NCBI GenBank assembly: GCA_013373175.1
Contig: JABXII010000016.1
Coordinates: forward strand, 164,046 to 228,045
Source of the DNA: Campylobacteraceae bacterium
GTDB lineage: Bacteria > Campylobacterota > Campylobacteria > Campylobacterales > Arcobacteraceae
Direction of reading: 5' to 3'
Length of the DNA stretch: 64,000 nucleotides
Part shown: positions 8,914 to 18,996 of the stretch, one piece after another
How positions within the stretch are numbered: the first letter of the stretch is position 1
How the letters are laid out: each line of letters begins with the position of its first letter
The notes under the pieces: generated by a model
Seen by the model: the letters and a program-made list of their open reading frames with translations, nothing else
Told to the model about the DNA's origin: nothing
Databases searched by the model: none
Position numbers and translations under genes: made by a program

Positions 8914-9357
8914 TTATCCTAATAGTTTCTTGGTCATTTCATTAATTCTTTTTCCATCTGCAACACCAGTAAGTTTTTTAGAAGCAGTTCCCATAACTTT
9001 ACCCATATCTTTTATTGTTGTTGCACCAACTTCTGAAATAATCTCTTTCATTGCAGCTTCAAGTTCTTCATCTGATAGTTGTTTAGGCATATACTCTTTG
9101 AAAATATCTACTTGTTCTTGCTCTTTTTCAACTAAGTCATCTCTTGAAGCCTCTTTATACTGAGCGATAGACTCTTCTCTTTGTTTGATTCCTTTTTGAA
9201 TAAGCTTTAAAACATCTTCATCTGATAACTCTTTTCTTTCATCTACTTCAATTTGTTTAATCATTGTATTTATAGATCTAATAGAGTCTCTTTTTGCTAT
9301 ATTTTTTTCTCTCATAGCTAACTTTAAATCATCTTTTAATTTTTGTTTTAAACTCAT
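8914..9357 (-). CDS. yqeY: GatB/YqeY domain protein
   Basis: A 147-residue stand-alone version of the C-terminal tRNA-binding domain of the amidotransferase subunit GatB. Recognisable stretches are MREKNIAKRDSIRSINTMIK at the start and MGKVMGTASKKLTGVADGKR near the end. The family is widespread and assumed to bind tRNA or modify amidotransferase activity, but its role is not settled. It lies between the ABC-F gene and the diguanylate cyclase gene on the same strand, with gaps under 60 bases. Confidence 0.9.
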   Translation of the reverse strand: MSLKQKLKDDLKLAMREKNIAKRDSIRSINTMIKQIEVDERKELSDEDVLKLIQKGIKQREESIAQYKEASRDDLVEKEQEQVDIFKEYMPKQLSDEELEAAMKEIISEVGATTIKDMGKVMGTASKKLTGVADGKRINEMTKKLLG

Positions 9358-9408
9358 AAAATTTCCTTATCAATTATTTATATTTCATTATATCTTAACT
9401 ATTTTGAA

Positions 9409-11370
9409 CTACTTGTTAAAACTTTCTACAAGTTCTTCAAGCTCTAAAAATCTCTCAACCTTTTGTTCATATAGCTCTTCTAGTTCTTCTAACTCTTTTG
9501 AAACAGCTACTATTCCTTTTTGTTCATAACAAGAAGGAGTTGCTAGACATTCATTTATAGCTTCTATTTTTTCTTCAAGTTCTTCTATCTCTTTTGGTAA
9601 AGAGTCATAGTCTCTTTGGTCTTTATATGATAGTTTTGTTTGTTTTTTTTCTTTGTTTGTTAACTTTGTATTAGAGGAGTTGTTCTCTTGTTTTGAGCTT
9701 TCTTTTTCTAGTGCATCTAGTTCTTTTAACTCTTTTTCTATTTCTAAATACTCTGTATAAGGTTGGAAACTTTCTTCAACTATTCCATTATAACCTTTAA
9801 AAACAAATAGTTTTTTAGCAATCTTATCTACAAAATATCTATCGTGAGATACAAAAATAAGTGCCCCTTGGAAGTTTTGTAAATACTCTTCTAAAATATT
9901 AATTGTAGGAATATCTAAATCATTTGTTGGCTCATCAAGAATAAGGCAATCAACTTTTTTAGTAAATAAAAGAGCAAGGGCAACTCTATTTTTTTCTCCA
10001 CCACTTAAAACACCAATTTTTTTATCTAAATATTCCCTTGGGAAAAGGAAGTTCTTTAAGTATCCAAATACATGCATAGTTCTTCCATCGTCTAAAATAA
10101 CTCTATCTCCACCGTTTGGACAGAAAGTTTCCATAAGGTTTTTAGAATCATCTAGCATATCTCTTTGTTGGTCAAAGTAACCTATGTTGAAATCACCTTT
10201 TTTTAGTCTACCACTATCTATTTCAAGCTTTTCCATAAAGATTTTAAGTAGAGTTGATTTTCCACTTCCATTTGGACCAACAATAGCAATAGTATCTTTT
10301 TGTAAAATTCTAGTGGTAAAATCTTTGATTAACTCTTTTTCACCTAAAGATATATGAATATTGTCTAACTCATAAAGCATCTTTTTCTTGTTTCTTTGTT
10401 TTTCTTCACTATTAAATGCTTTTTGTTCTCTTTGAAGTTCTATACTCATCTTTTTTATGGCTGCCGGATTTGATTTTGCTTTCTTTTTTAAATCAAAATA
10501 TTCGGCTTTTCTTCTTTCATTTCTCTTTCTTCTAGCAGTAACACCTCTTTGCATCCAGTGAGCTTCTCTTTTTACTAATCTAAGAAGATTTTCATGGTCT
10601 TTTTGCATATTTTCTAGCATCTGTTGCTTTTGCTCTAAGTATGAAGAATAACCTCCATCAAACCTTTTTAGGTTTCCACCTTCAACTTCTACAACTGAAG
10701 TTGCAATATTATCAATAAAATATCTATCGTGAGAAATGAAAAGTAAAGTAAAGTTATTCTTTAAAAGTAAACTCTCTAAAAACTCTACCATATATACATC
10801 AAGGTGGTTTGTTGGCTCATCTAAAAGTAATACATCAGGTTTTTTAAGAAGAAGTCCAGCTAAGCTAACTCTTCTTTGCTCTCCACCACTTAAAAGGTTT
10901 ACATCTTTGTGTTCATACTGCTTTAGTTGAAACTCTTTTAATACTCTTTCAATAGTATTATCTAAATCCCAAGCATTGTGAAAATCAATATAAGTTGCAA
11001 GCTCACTTTGTCTTTTTAATAACTCTTTATTTTCATAATCAGTTGCTAGTTTTAAAGTTAATTCTTCATACTCTTTTTTTGCACTTTTAATCTCTGCAAG
11101 TTGCTCTTCAATTGCATCTCTTACTTTTAGACCTGTTTTAAACTTTGGTTGTTGGTCAAGCATTTCTATTTTTAAAGACTTATCAATAGAAAGCTCTCCA
11201 TTGTCAGGCTCAACTTGATTCATGATGATTTTAAATAGTGTTGATTTACCTTGTCCATTTTGACCAATAACAGCTATTCTTTGACCCTCAAGTAGTGTAA
11301 AGTTTACATCTTTTAGTATTGTTTTTACGTCATATTGTTTTGAAATATTTTGTAAATCTATTAATGCCAT
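9409..11370 (-). CDS. uup: ABC-F ATPase, Uup-like
   Basis: A 653-residue soluble protein with two ABC domains and no membrane part, as in the ABC-F ribosome-binding family. Walker A motifs are GQNGQGKST (near 36) and GPNGSGKST (near 360); the signatures are LLSGGEQRRVSLAG and VLSGGEKNRVALAL. The linker between the domains is the charged P-site tRNA-interaction arm (VTARRKRNERRKAEYFDLKK). A C-terminal coiled coil after about residue 560 (LEELYEQKVERFLELEELVE) is the Uup hallmark and distinguishes it from EttA. It starts the yqeY, diguanylate cyclase and nagZ gene string. Confidence 0.88.
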   Translation of the reverse strand: MALIDLQNISKQYDVKTILKDVNFTLLEGQRIAVIGQNGQGKSTLFKIIMNQVEPDNGELSIDKSLKIEMLDQQPKFKTGLKVRDAIEEQLAEIKSAKKEYEELTLKLATDYENKELLKRQSELATYIDFHNAWDLDNTIERVLKEFQLKQYEHKDVNLLSGGEQRRVSLAGLLLKKPDVLLLDEPTNHLDVYMVEFLESLLLKNNFTLLFISHDRYFIDNIATSVVEVEGGNLKRFDGGYSSYLEQKQQMLENMQKDHENLLRLVKREAHWMQRGVTARRKRNERRKAEYFDLKKKAKSNPAAIKKMSIELQREQKAFNSEEKQRNKKKMLYELDNIHISLGEKELIKDFTTRILQKDTIAIVGPNGSGKSTLLKIFMEKLEIDSGRLKKGDFNIGYFDQQRDMLDDSKNLMETFCPNGGDRVILDDGRTMHVFGYLKNFLFPREYLDKKIGVLSGGEKNRVALALLFTKKVDCLILDEPTNDLDIPTINILEEYLQNFQGALIFVSHDRYFVDKIAKKLFVFKGYNGIVEESFQPYTEYLEIEKELKELDALEKESSKQENNSSNTKLTNKEKKQTKLSYKDQRDYDSLPKEIEELEEKIEAINECLATPSCYEQKGIVAVSKELEELEELYEQKVERFLELEELVESFNK

Positions 11371-11549
11371 AAGTTCTTAATTCTCCTAAGACTTTTTATT
11401 CTTCTAAGTCTTTTATATAATCTATTTAAAGGTAGATATAATAGCTAAAAAGTAGTTAAAATTGCACATTATAAAGCTTTGCAATAATATACTATGAGAA
11501 GTTGGAAAAATTTAGTAAAATATAAAGAAATTATTAATAAGCAATTAAG

Positions 11550-12329
11550 ATGGATAAATTTATATATAAAAATAATAAATTAGGTATTACAGCACTTTCT
11601 GCAAAAATGAATAAATTTTCTTATAAAAAACATGCTCATGAAGAGTATGCTATAGGTGTTACTTTAAGAGGGGTTCAAGAGTATAAATTAGAGGGTTGGT
11701 CAAAAGCTTCTTATGCAAATGGTGTTATGTTATTTAATCCCGAACAAGTTCATGATGGTAAAGCAGGGCACTACAAAGAAGGAATTGATTATATTATGCT
11801 TTATATTAAACCAGAACTATTTTTAGAAGGTATTTGTAAAAAGGATATAGTAACTTTTTCTGAACCAATTGTGTATAAAGATAAATTAAAATCTGATATT
11901 TTGAATCTTTCAAAAGCAGTTTTAAATGGATATGATGATGCCTTATGCAATGAATTATATTTGGAATTAGTTGACAACTTTTCATCTAAAGAGTTTTTAT
12001 CAACTTATAAAAATGAAAATCAAATTATTAAAAAAGCAAAAGAGATGATATATTATGAACTTGATAATGTTTTGTATTTAGAAGATATTTCAAAGCAATT
12101 AAGTTTATCAAAGTTTGAATTTATACGACTTTTTAAAGCAAATACAGGAATAACACCATATCAATTCTTTCTAAATGCAAAAGTAGTTCATTCTAAAAGA
12201 TATTTAGAAATTACAAAAGATATTTATGGTGCAGTTGTAGAGTTTGGTTTTACTGATCTTTCTCATTATAATAGAAACTTTAAAAAAGTGTATGGACTTA
12301 CTCCCTTACAGTATATTTCTCAACTTTGA
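11550..12329 (+). CDS. AraC-family transcriptional regulator
   Basis: A 259-residue regulator. The N-terminal half is a cupin-like ligand-binding domain (HAHEEYAIGVTLRGVQEYKL, then FNPEQVHDGKAG, with the His residues of the family). The last 100 residues are the double helix-turn-helix of AraC proteins, ending in FGFTDLSHYNRNFKKVYGLTP. The ligand is not deducible. It is transcribed alone and converges with the cyclase gene, 9 bases from its stop. Confidence 0.9.
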   Translation: MDKFIYKNNKLGITALSAKMNKFSYKKHAHEEYAIGVTLRGVQEYKLEGWSKASYANGVMLFNPEQVHDGKAGHYKEGIDYIMLYIKPELFLEGICKKDIVTFSEPIVYKDKLKSDILNLSKAVLNGYDDALCNELYLELVDNFSSKEFLSTYKNENQIIKKAKEMIYYELDNVLYLEDISKQLSLSKFEFIRLFKANTGITPYQFFLNAKVVHSKRYLEITKDIYGAVVEFGFTDLSHYNRNFKKVYGLTPLQYISQL

Positions 12330-12338
12330 CAAGGATTT

Positions 12339-14519
12339 TTAAGCTTTAGTATTGTGTTGATAAACTCCATTGAAGTCTTTTGGTGGATTTAAAATAAACT
12401 CTTTACATCTTTCTATATAAATATTATATATCTTTTTATTTGATTTGTTTTCATTATTTTCTAAATCCTCAAATATCTTTAGTGCTTCTTTAAAATTTGA
12501 ATCTTTATATAGTTTTATTGCTTTATGATACAAGTCTAGTTCTTTTTGTAATACTTCATTTGCTTTCCCAAAATCAATAACTTGCCAAATCTCTATAGGT
12601 TTACTTTTACCTTTTACTGTAACATAATCTAAAAACCTAAAGATATACTCTTCATTTAACTTTTCTTTTGTGAAGTTTGAAATATTTAACTTAGAATCAT
12701 AATATTTACAAAGGGATTCTAATCTTGCCCCTAGGTTAATAGTATCTCCAATAACTGTGTAGTCACTTCTTAAAGAACTTCCCATCTCTCCAACAATTGC
12801 TACTCCTGTATTTAATCCAATTCCAATATCTATTAAAGGTTTATTCTCTTTTTTAAGTCTATCATTTAAAGGTTCAAGTTCTTTTATTTGGTATAAAGAA
12901 GCACTAACAGCTTTGTCTGCATGATTTTTTACATCAGCAGGTGCATTCCAATATGCCATAATTGCATCACCAATATATTTATCAATAGTTCCTTCAAACT
13001 TTGTAATAATATTACTCATAGGTTCCATATATTGATTTAGATATGAAATAAGTTTTTTAGCATCATTCATTTGTTCTGAAATATTTGTAAAGCCTCTTAC
13101 ATCACTAAAAAATACTGTTACTTCTTTTTCCATAGCTTGAAACTCAGTACTATCAATATTTTTAAGTAGATTATCCATTACTTCTTTTGATACTTTTGCT
13201 GCAAATTTCTTTTTTATAGCTTCTTCTTGTTTTATTTCATAAAAATAGTCAAATAAAGTTGCAACAATAGCTGCAAAAATAATTGTAACCAATGGAAAAA
13301 ATATATTTAAAACAATTCCATAGGTGAATAAAACATGATAAGTAAAAACTGTAAAACTTCCTAATAAAAGAACAGTTCCTAAAGGATTAAACCAAAAAGG
13401 AGTATAAGTAATGATAAGTACTGTGATTATAGAAAGTAAAAATATTAAAGTTATATTTGCTCCATCTATCCAAGAAGCTTTATAGATAAAATCGCCTTTT
13501 ATAATATTATCAATAACATTTGCATGAACTTCTACTCCTGGGTAAACAGATTCAAAAGGAGTTGCTCTTAAATCAAGTAAACCAGCTGCTGAGGTTCCAA
13601 TAAGTGCAATTTTGCCTTCTAACTCTTTTTTGTCTATTTTATTTTCATAAATATCAATTGCAGAGTAGTATTTGAAGTTTCCTTCTTTCCCTCTAAAATT
13701 AACTAAAATTCTTCCATATCTATCAGTTGGAATTTTCAAGTCTCCTAAAGAGATATTTGCAATTCCTTGTTCATCATAATTAACAACTACTTTTCTTGTT
13801 TGTGTTAGTATTCTTAAAACTTCAAGGGATAAAGAAGGATAAATCATATCGTCATAAGAGATTATAAGAGGTACACTTCTTACAATTCCAGAGTTATCTG
13901 GAATATTGTTAAAGAAACCACTACTATAAGAGTTGTTTTGTAAAAGAGGAATATTTAATATCGTTCCGTGGGCTTTTATTAAAGAACTATCTCCTAATTG
14001 TTTATTCTTTTCAACAAATATTGCAGGTATTTCAGGGGAACCTTGTGTTAAATGCTTTTTTTCTTCTAGTTCAAAGATATAACCAAGTATTGTTGGTGTG
14101 TTTGCTATAGTTTTTGCAAAATCCAAATCATAGTTTGGTATATTTTCTCTTTGAATATTATACTCTTCAAATATTTTATGGGGAGAACTATTGTCTTCTT
14201 CTGCAAAAACAATATCAAAGGCAATTAATCCAATATCATTTTGAGTAAGATTTTCTAAAATTTTAGTGATTTTATTTCTTTGCCAAGGCCATTGACCTAA
14301 GCTATTTAGTGATTTTTCATCAATATCTATAATAATTACATTATCAGTATTTGGAATTTCACCTCTTATATTAAAAAGAGTATCTCTTAGTCTATTATCA
14401 ATAGAATCAGGTAATTTAGGAAAAAAGATATAAAAAGCTGAAGAAAAAATAGCAATAAAAATTGATACTAAAAAATATAGTAAAAACTTTTTTATTGCTT
14501 TTTTCTTATGCTTATTCAT
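12339..14519 (-). CDS. CHASE2-domain adenylate/guanylate cyclase
   Basis: A 726-residue membrane receptor cyclase. One membrane helix (residues 12-32) leads into an extracytoplasmic CHASE2 domain (DNVIIIDIDEKSLNSLGQWP near 60-80), followed by a cluster of three membrane helices at about 350-430. A class III cyclase domain follows (about 465-640), beginning VTVFFSDVRGFTNISEQM with the first metal-binding Asp, and including GDAIMAYW with the second. The substrate is probably ATP, but the specificity residues were not checked against a structure. A short helical tail ends the protein. It overlaps by one base (TAATG) the upstream gene for a phosphodiesterase, so synthesis and breakdown of the nucleotide are encoded together. 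Confidence 0.9.
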   Translation of the reverse strand: MNKHKKKAIKKFLLYFLVSIFIAIFSSAFYIFFPKLPDSIDNRLRDTLFNIRGEIPNTDNVIIIDIDEKSLNSLGQWPWQRNKITKILENLTQNDIGLIAFDIVFAEEDNSSPHKIFEEYNIQRENIPNYDLDFAKTIANTPTILGYIFELEEKKHLTQGSPEIPAIFVEKNKQLGDSSLIKAHGTILNIPLLQNNSYSSGFFNNIPDNSGIVRSVPLIISYDDMIYPSLSLEVLRILTQTRKVVVNYDEQGIANISLGDLKIPTDRYGRILVNFRGKEGNFKYYSAIDIYENKIDKKELEGKIALIGTSAAGLLDLRATPFESVYPGVEVHANVIDNIIKGDFIYKASWIDGANITLIFLLSIITVLIITYTPFWFNPLGTVLLLGSFTVFTYHVLFTYGIVLNIFFPLVTIIFAAIVATLFDYFYEIKQEEAIKKKFAAKVSKEVMDNLLKNIDSTEFQAMEKEVTVFFSDVRGFTNISEQMNDAKKLISYLNQYMEPMSNIITKFEGTIDKYIGDAIMAYWNAPADVKNHADKAVSASLYQIKELEPLNDRLKKENKPLIDIGIGLNTGVAIVGEMGSSLRSDYTVIGDTINLGARLESLCKYYDSKLNISNFTKEKLNEEYIFRFLDYVTVKGKSKPIEIWQVIDFGKANEVLQKELDLYHKAIKLYKDSNFKEALKIFEDLENNENKSNKKIYNIYIERCKEFILNPPKDFNGVYQHNTKA

Positions 14520-16867
14520 TAGAATAGAAGTTTACTTTCATCAATTTGATAATCAAATAGTTCTTCATAAGCATACTTTCTAAGAGCTTCATTCTCATGG
14601 AAAAACCTTAATAAATCTTTATCAATTTCTCCATCTTTTGCCATAAAAGAAAGTATTTTAAATACTTCAGATAACTTTTTTGCATCTTTATATGGTCTAT
14701 CATTTGACGTTAAAGCTTCAAAGATATCAGCAAGAATCATAATTCTGTCTTCTAGGGCTAATTGGCTTTCGTCTAAATTTCTTGGATAACCTTTTCCATT
14801 TAGTTTTTCGTGGTGGTTAACTGCTATATTTAATACATCTTTGTACTTTTTAGGAAATGGTAATGAAGATAACATATCAAGAGAAAGTTGGGCGTGATAA
14901 TTCATAATCGATTTTTCGTGACTAGTTAGAGTTCCTTTTTTTATACAAAGGTTAAACTCTTCATCTTCTGATAAAAATCTTGTTTTTTTGCCATTTTTAT
15001 AATAATTATATTTGGCTATTTCTTGAACTCTTTGAATGTCTTCATCATCCATAAATTCTCCACCAATATTGGCTTTTTTAAGAAACTTAATGTCTTCATC
15101 ATATTTTTCAATATTCTTATTATACTCTTCTTGAGTAATTTCATTTTTGAGAAGTTTTATCTCATCATCTCTTTTTAAAATCTCCATTCTTTCTTCAATA
15201 AAGCCAATTCTATCAATCATTTTTTCTAACTTGGTAGATTTATCAATAATTGACTCAGGCATTGAAATTTTACCAATATCATGCATCCATGCAGCAAGTT
15301 CTATTTGTCTAAAATCATTTTCACTATATGTAACTTCTTTGTATGTAGTTTCATCTTCATGTATTGCTTTTGCAAGATAATTAGCTACCTTTGCAACTCT
15401 TCCAATGTGATTTCTTGTATGTTTTGATTTTGCATCAATTGCATGTGCAATTGTTGTTACAAAAGCATTTAAAAAATCTTCTAAACTGTTAATTAAAAAG
15501 TTATTTGTTAAAGCCATTGCTGCTTGTGAAGCTAATGCTTTAATAATCTTTTCATCTTCATCAGTAAAAGCAATCGTTGATTTAGAAATCTTTGTTTTAT
15601 TTATTAGTTGAAGTACACCAATTACATCTTCTTCGTGGTTTACAAGAGGAATAACAATCATAGACTTTGATTCATAACCTGTTCTTTTATCAAACTCTTT
15701 TGTACCTTGAAAGTTGTAATCTTTGTTGTTGTATACATCTGGAATATTAATAATTCTATTTTCTAAAGCTGCTACTACTGCAACCATGCTTTTATTTTTT
15801 GTTCCATCTTCTAGATATAAAGGTAAAGACTCCCATGTTAGGTCATCTTTTGTTCCTCCCATAAAAATATTTAATGGGTCATTTTGAACAACTTTAAAAT
15901 CTAAAGATCTTTTATCCTTTGACATAATATAAAGGGTACCAGCTTCACAATGAGTTAATTCTCTTGTTAAAGTAAGAATCATTTCAAATAAAACACTTTT
16001 ATCAAGTTCACTTGAAAGTTGAAGGTTTATATCCATTATTCTTTCAAATTTATTTTGACTTATCAAATCAGATTCAATTTGTTTTGTATCAATGTGGATA
16101 ATATCACCTTCATTTAATATTTTTCCACCATTTTCTAAGATTTTATACTCTTTTATTTCTTCTAGCATCTCTTCATAAAATGAAGGTTTAATATGATATA
16201 AAAAGATTTGTATATCATCTCTTTTTAGATTCTTTAGTTCTTCTTTTAGAAGTTTTGGAGTTAAATGCATACTAGCATGAGCTAATTCTTCTAAATGAGA
16301 AGGAAATGAACACTCAATAATAACTGATTTGATTTTATCATTGTTATTTACTACATCCCACATTTTAGGATTTGAATAAGTATCTCCACTTATTATATAA
16401 CCTGTATCATCGTCTTTTATAACTTGATAACCATATGCACCTTTTATATGATTAGCTTTTATTGCTGTTATTTCATAGTTTTCAATTTTTACAGTTTCAT
16501 CTTCTTGTATTTCAATAAACTCTAATGCTTTTTTATCTGATTTTAGTAGGTTGATTTTTGTAAAGTCTGGCCAAATTTTGTCATTAAAAGTGTGCTCTTT
16601 TAAAGAGTTTATTGTCTCTTTTGCACCATAGATTTTTAGTGTTTCTGTTCTGCTTTCATAAAAACTTTCTATTATAAAAGGTAAATCAATTATATGGTCA
16701 GAGTGAGAATGAGTAATAAATATGTGGTTTATAAAAAGAGTTTCATCACTTAGTGTGTTAATTACATTACCTGCATCAATAACTATACTTTTAAAAATCT
16801 GAAAGGAAGTAGTACCTTTTAGTTTTGTTTTGCTGCCACTTGCTCCCAGCACTTTTAAGTAGTTCAT
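14519..16867 (-). CDS. Metallo-beta-lactamase-fold cyclic nucleotide phosphodiesterase fused to GAF and HD-GYP domains
   Basis: A 782-residue three-part protein. Residues 1-265 are a metallo-beta-lactamase fold with HSHSDH at 53-58 and the entry GTTSFQIFKSIVIDAGNV, as in class II cAMP phosphodiesterases. Residues about 280-460 are a GAF sensor domain. Residues about 475-770 are an HD-GYP c-di-GMP phosphodiesterase with the metal site AWMHDIGKISMP and the GYP motif HHEKLNGKGYPRNL. An insert of about 100 residues, including a coiled stretch (MIDRIGFIEERMEILKRD), splits the HD part. The fusion, joined by one base to a cyclase gene, implies one protein that degrades cAMP or cGMP and also c-di-GMP. 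Each activity is inferred from motifs. Confidence 0.87.
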   Translation of the reverse strand: MNYLKVLGASGSKTKLKGTTSFQIFKSIVIDAGNVINTLSDETLFINHIFITHSHSDHIIDLPFIIESFYESRTETLKIYGAKETINSLKEHTFNDKIWPDFTKINLLKSDKKALEFIEIQEDETVKIENYEITAIKANHIKGAYGYQVIKDDDTGYIISGDTYSNPKMWDVVNNNDKIKSVIIECSFPSHLEELAHASMHLTPKLLKEELKNLKRDDIQIFLYHIKPSFYEEMLEEIKEYKILENGGKILNEGDIIHIDTKQIESDLISQNKFERIMDINLQLSSELDKSVLFEMILTLTRELTHCEAGTLYIMSKDKRSLDFKVVQNDPLNIFMGGTKDDLTWESLPLYLEDGTKNKSMVAVVAALENRIINIPDVYNNKDYNFQGTKEFDKRTGYESKSMIVIPLVNHEEDVIGVLQLINKTKISKSTIAFTDEDEKIIKALASQAAMALTNNFLINSLEDFLNAFVTTIAHAIDAKSKHTRNHIGRVAKVANYLAKAIHEDETTYKEVTYSENDFRQIELAAWMHDIGKISMPESIIDKSTKLEKMIDRIGFIEERMEILKRDDEIKLLKNEITQEEYNKNIEKYDEDIKFLKKANIGGEFMDDEDIQRVQEIAKYNYYKNGKKTRFLSEDEEFNLCIKKGTLTSHEKSIMNYHAQLSLDMLSSLPFPKKYKDVLNIAVNHHEKLNGKGYPRNLDESQLALEDRIMILADIFEALTSNDRPYKDAKKLSEVFKILSFMAKDGEIDKDLLRFFHENEALRKYAYEELFDYQIDESKLLF

Positions 16868-16904
16868 TTAAAATCCTTATGAATGAAGAAATTATTTTAT
16901 TATA

Positions 16905-17789
16905 CTATTTTTCTTTGTTGATTACAAAGTCATCATAAGGGTCCATATGAATATTTATTATCCAGTCCCTTTTTGTATCTAATCTTTTTATAGAGTCTTC
17001 AATTTTATCTGAAACTTTGTGTGCTTCCATCAATGTAATTAAACAATCAAAAACTAAATGAACTTCTACAAAAGTTTGACTACCAGCTTCTCTTGTTTTA
17101 AGTAGATGATGAGTATTTACTTTTTCTTCTTTGTTAATTATTTCTGTTATCTTTTCAACAAGCTCTTCATTAACTGCTCTATCAAGTAAAACTAAAATAC
17201 CATCTTGAATTAGTTCATAAGCAGAGTAGATAATAAAAAGTGAAATACCTCCACCAACTATTACATCTATTAGTTCAATTCCTGTGAAGTTTACTAAGAT
17301 AAGAGATACAAAAACAGCTGCATTTGTGTAAACATCTGTTTTATAGTGTAGGGCATCAGCTTTAATAACCATACTTCCTGTTTGCTTAGCAATACGATTT
17401 AAGTAGATAACTAAACTTACAGTAATTATAATTGAAATAGTCATTACAATTAAAGAGATTTCTAAGTATTGAGAAGTTTCTTCATTCAAAGCTTTTTTAA
17501 TTGCTTGGTAAAGTAAAAATAGACCAGAAATACAAATAATTGTACCTTCTATTACAGAAGCTAAGGCTTCAATTTTTCCTCTTCCATAGTTAAAAGTTTC
17601 ATCTGCTGGTTTTTCTGAGTTGCTAATTGCAAAGTAGTTAAAAATAGATACAAACATATCAAGTACAGAATCAATGGCAGAAGCAAGAACTGCAACTGAA
17701 CCACTTGCAATTCCTACAACTAATTTGATTAGTGTAAGAATTGCAGCAACGCTACTTGATACAACCGTTGCTTTTTTTTGTGGGGTCAT
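16905..17789 (-). CDS. Cation diffusion facilitator (FieF-like) metal efflux protein
   Basis: A 294-residue inner-membrane antiporter that exports divalent metals (Zn, Fe or Cd) against protons. It has six membrane helices. The metal-site Asp residues lie in SAIDSVLDMFVS (helix 2) and KADALHYKTDVYTNAA (helix 5), followed by a cytoplasmic C-terminal metal-sensing domain with HHLLKTREAGSQTFVEVHL. The substrate cannot be fixed by eye. It starts one base after the aminotransferase stop and lies 37 bases before the phosphodiesterase gene, so all four genes likely form an operon. Confidence 0.92.
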   Translation of the reverse strand: MTPQKKATVVSSSVAAILTLIKLVVGIASGSVAVLASAIDSVLDMFVSIFNYFAISNSEKPADETFNYGRGKIEALASVIEGTIICISGLFLLYQAIKKALNEETSQYLEISLIVMTISIIITVSLVIYLNRIAKQTGSMVIKADALHYKTDVYTNAAVFVSLILVNFTGIELIDVIVGGGISLFIIYSAYELIQDGILVLLDRAVNEELVEKITEIINKEEKVNTHHLLKTREAGSQTFVEVHLVFDCLITLMEAHKVSDKIEDSIKRLDTKRDWIINIHMDPYDDFVINKEK

Positions 17790-17790
17790 A

Positions 17791-18966
17791 TTATGAGTAA
17801 TTTTCCTCTACAAACTTTTTAATTCTTCTAATACCTTCTTCAATAGTAGGTAAGTCTGTTGCAAAAGAGAATCTAAAGTAACCTTCTGTTCCAAATGCTA
17901 AACCAGGAACAACAGCTACTCCTTCTTTTTCTAATAAATCAGCAGAAAACTTCATAGAGTCTGCTCCAATATCTTTAATGTTTACAAAAAGATAGAATGC
18001 TCCTTGTGGTTCAACACAAGAGATTCCTTTGATTGCATTGAAAGATTCAGATGCAACATTTCTTCTTTTTTCAAACTCTTTTCTCATAGTTTCAATGTCA
18101 GCATCTGCACTTCCATCTAAAGCAGTAACAGCTGCTTGTAAAGTAACAGAGTTAACATTTGAAGTAACTTGACCTTGAAGTTTTGTCATAGCTTTGATTA
18201 ATGCTTTATGTGGAGTTGCAATATATCCATATCTCCATCCAGTCATTGCTACAGCTTTACTAATACCGTTAATAGTTACTGTTCTTTGGAACATATCATC
18301 ATTAACAGAAGCAACTGCTGTGAACTCTTCCCCATCATAAATGATTTTTTCATACATCTCATCACTTAACACTAAAATATCAGTACCTTTTAGTACTTCT
18401 GCTAAAGATAATAACTCTTCTTTTGTATATACTGCACCAGTTGGGTTAGATGGAGTATTTAAAAGTAAGATTTTTGTTTTATCTGTAATTGCTGCTTTTA
18501 ATTGTTCAGCAGTGATTTTGAATTCTGTAGAGTCATCTGTTTCAATAAATACAGGAACACCATCAGAAAATTTTACTTGCTCAGGATAAGTAACCCAATA
18601 TGGAGCAGGAATAATTACTTCATCACCTTCTTCAATTAGACATTGAAATAGGTTAAATAAAGAGTGTTTTGCTCCATTAGATACGATAATTTCATCTAAA
18701 TCGTAATCTAATCCATGGTCAGTCTTTAACTTCTTGATAATTGCTTTTTTCGTTTCAATGGTACCTTCCACAGCAGTATATTTTGTGTGACCGTCTTTGA
18801 TTGCTTGAATAGCTGCTTCTTTAATAACTTCAGGTGTATCAAAATCTGGTTCACCTGCACTAAAACTTAAAATGTCTTTACCCTGTGCTTTTAGCTCTCT
18901 TGCCAAAGCTGTAATTGCCATTGTAACTGATGGCGAAAGGTTTTCCATTCTACTTGCAATTTTCAT
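17791..18966 (-). CDS. aspC: Aspartate aminotransferase, class I PLP-dependent
   Basis: A 391-residue cytoplasmic enzyme that interconverts aspartate and oxaloacetate with glutamate and 2-oxoglutarate. The cofactor lysine lies in TINGISKAVAMTGWRYGY; the PLP pocket segments NTPSNPTGAVYTKEEL and VLSDEMYEKIIYDG are intact, and the substrate-binding Arg lies near FRFSFATD. The length is normal for the AspC Ib group. It begins the minus-strand operon leading to the CDF and signalling genes. Confidence 0.93.
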   Translation of the reverse strand: MKIASRMENLSPSVTMAITALARELKAQGKDILSFSAGEPDFDTPEVIKEAAIQAIKDGHTKYTAVEGTIETKKAIIKKLKTDHGLDYDLDEIIVSNGAKHSLFNLFQCLIEEGDEVIIPAPYWVTYPEQVKFSDGVPVFIETDDSTEFKITAEQLKAAITDKTKILLLNTPSNPTGAVYTKEELLSLAEVLKGTDILVLSDEMYEKIIYDGEEFTAVASVNDDMFQRTVTINGISKAVAMTGWRYGYIATPHKALIKAMTKLQGQVTSNVNSVTLQAAVTALDGSADADIETMRKEFEKRRNVASESFNAIKGISCVEPQGAFYLFVNIKDIGADSMKFSADLLEKEGVAVVPGLAFGTEGYFRFSFATDLPTIEEGIRRIKKFVEENYS

Positions 18967-18996
18967 TTTATGTTTGTCCTTTAGTAAATTTAAAGT

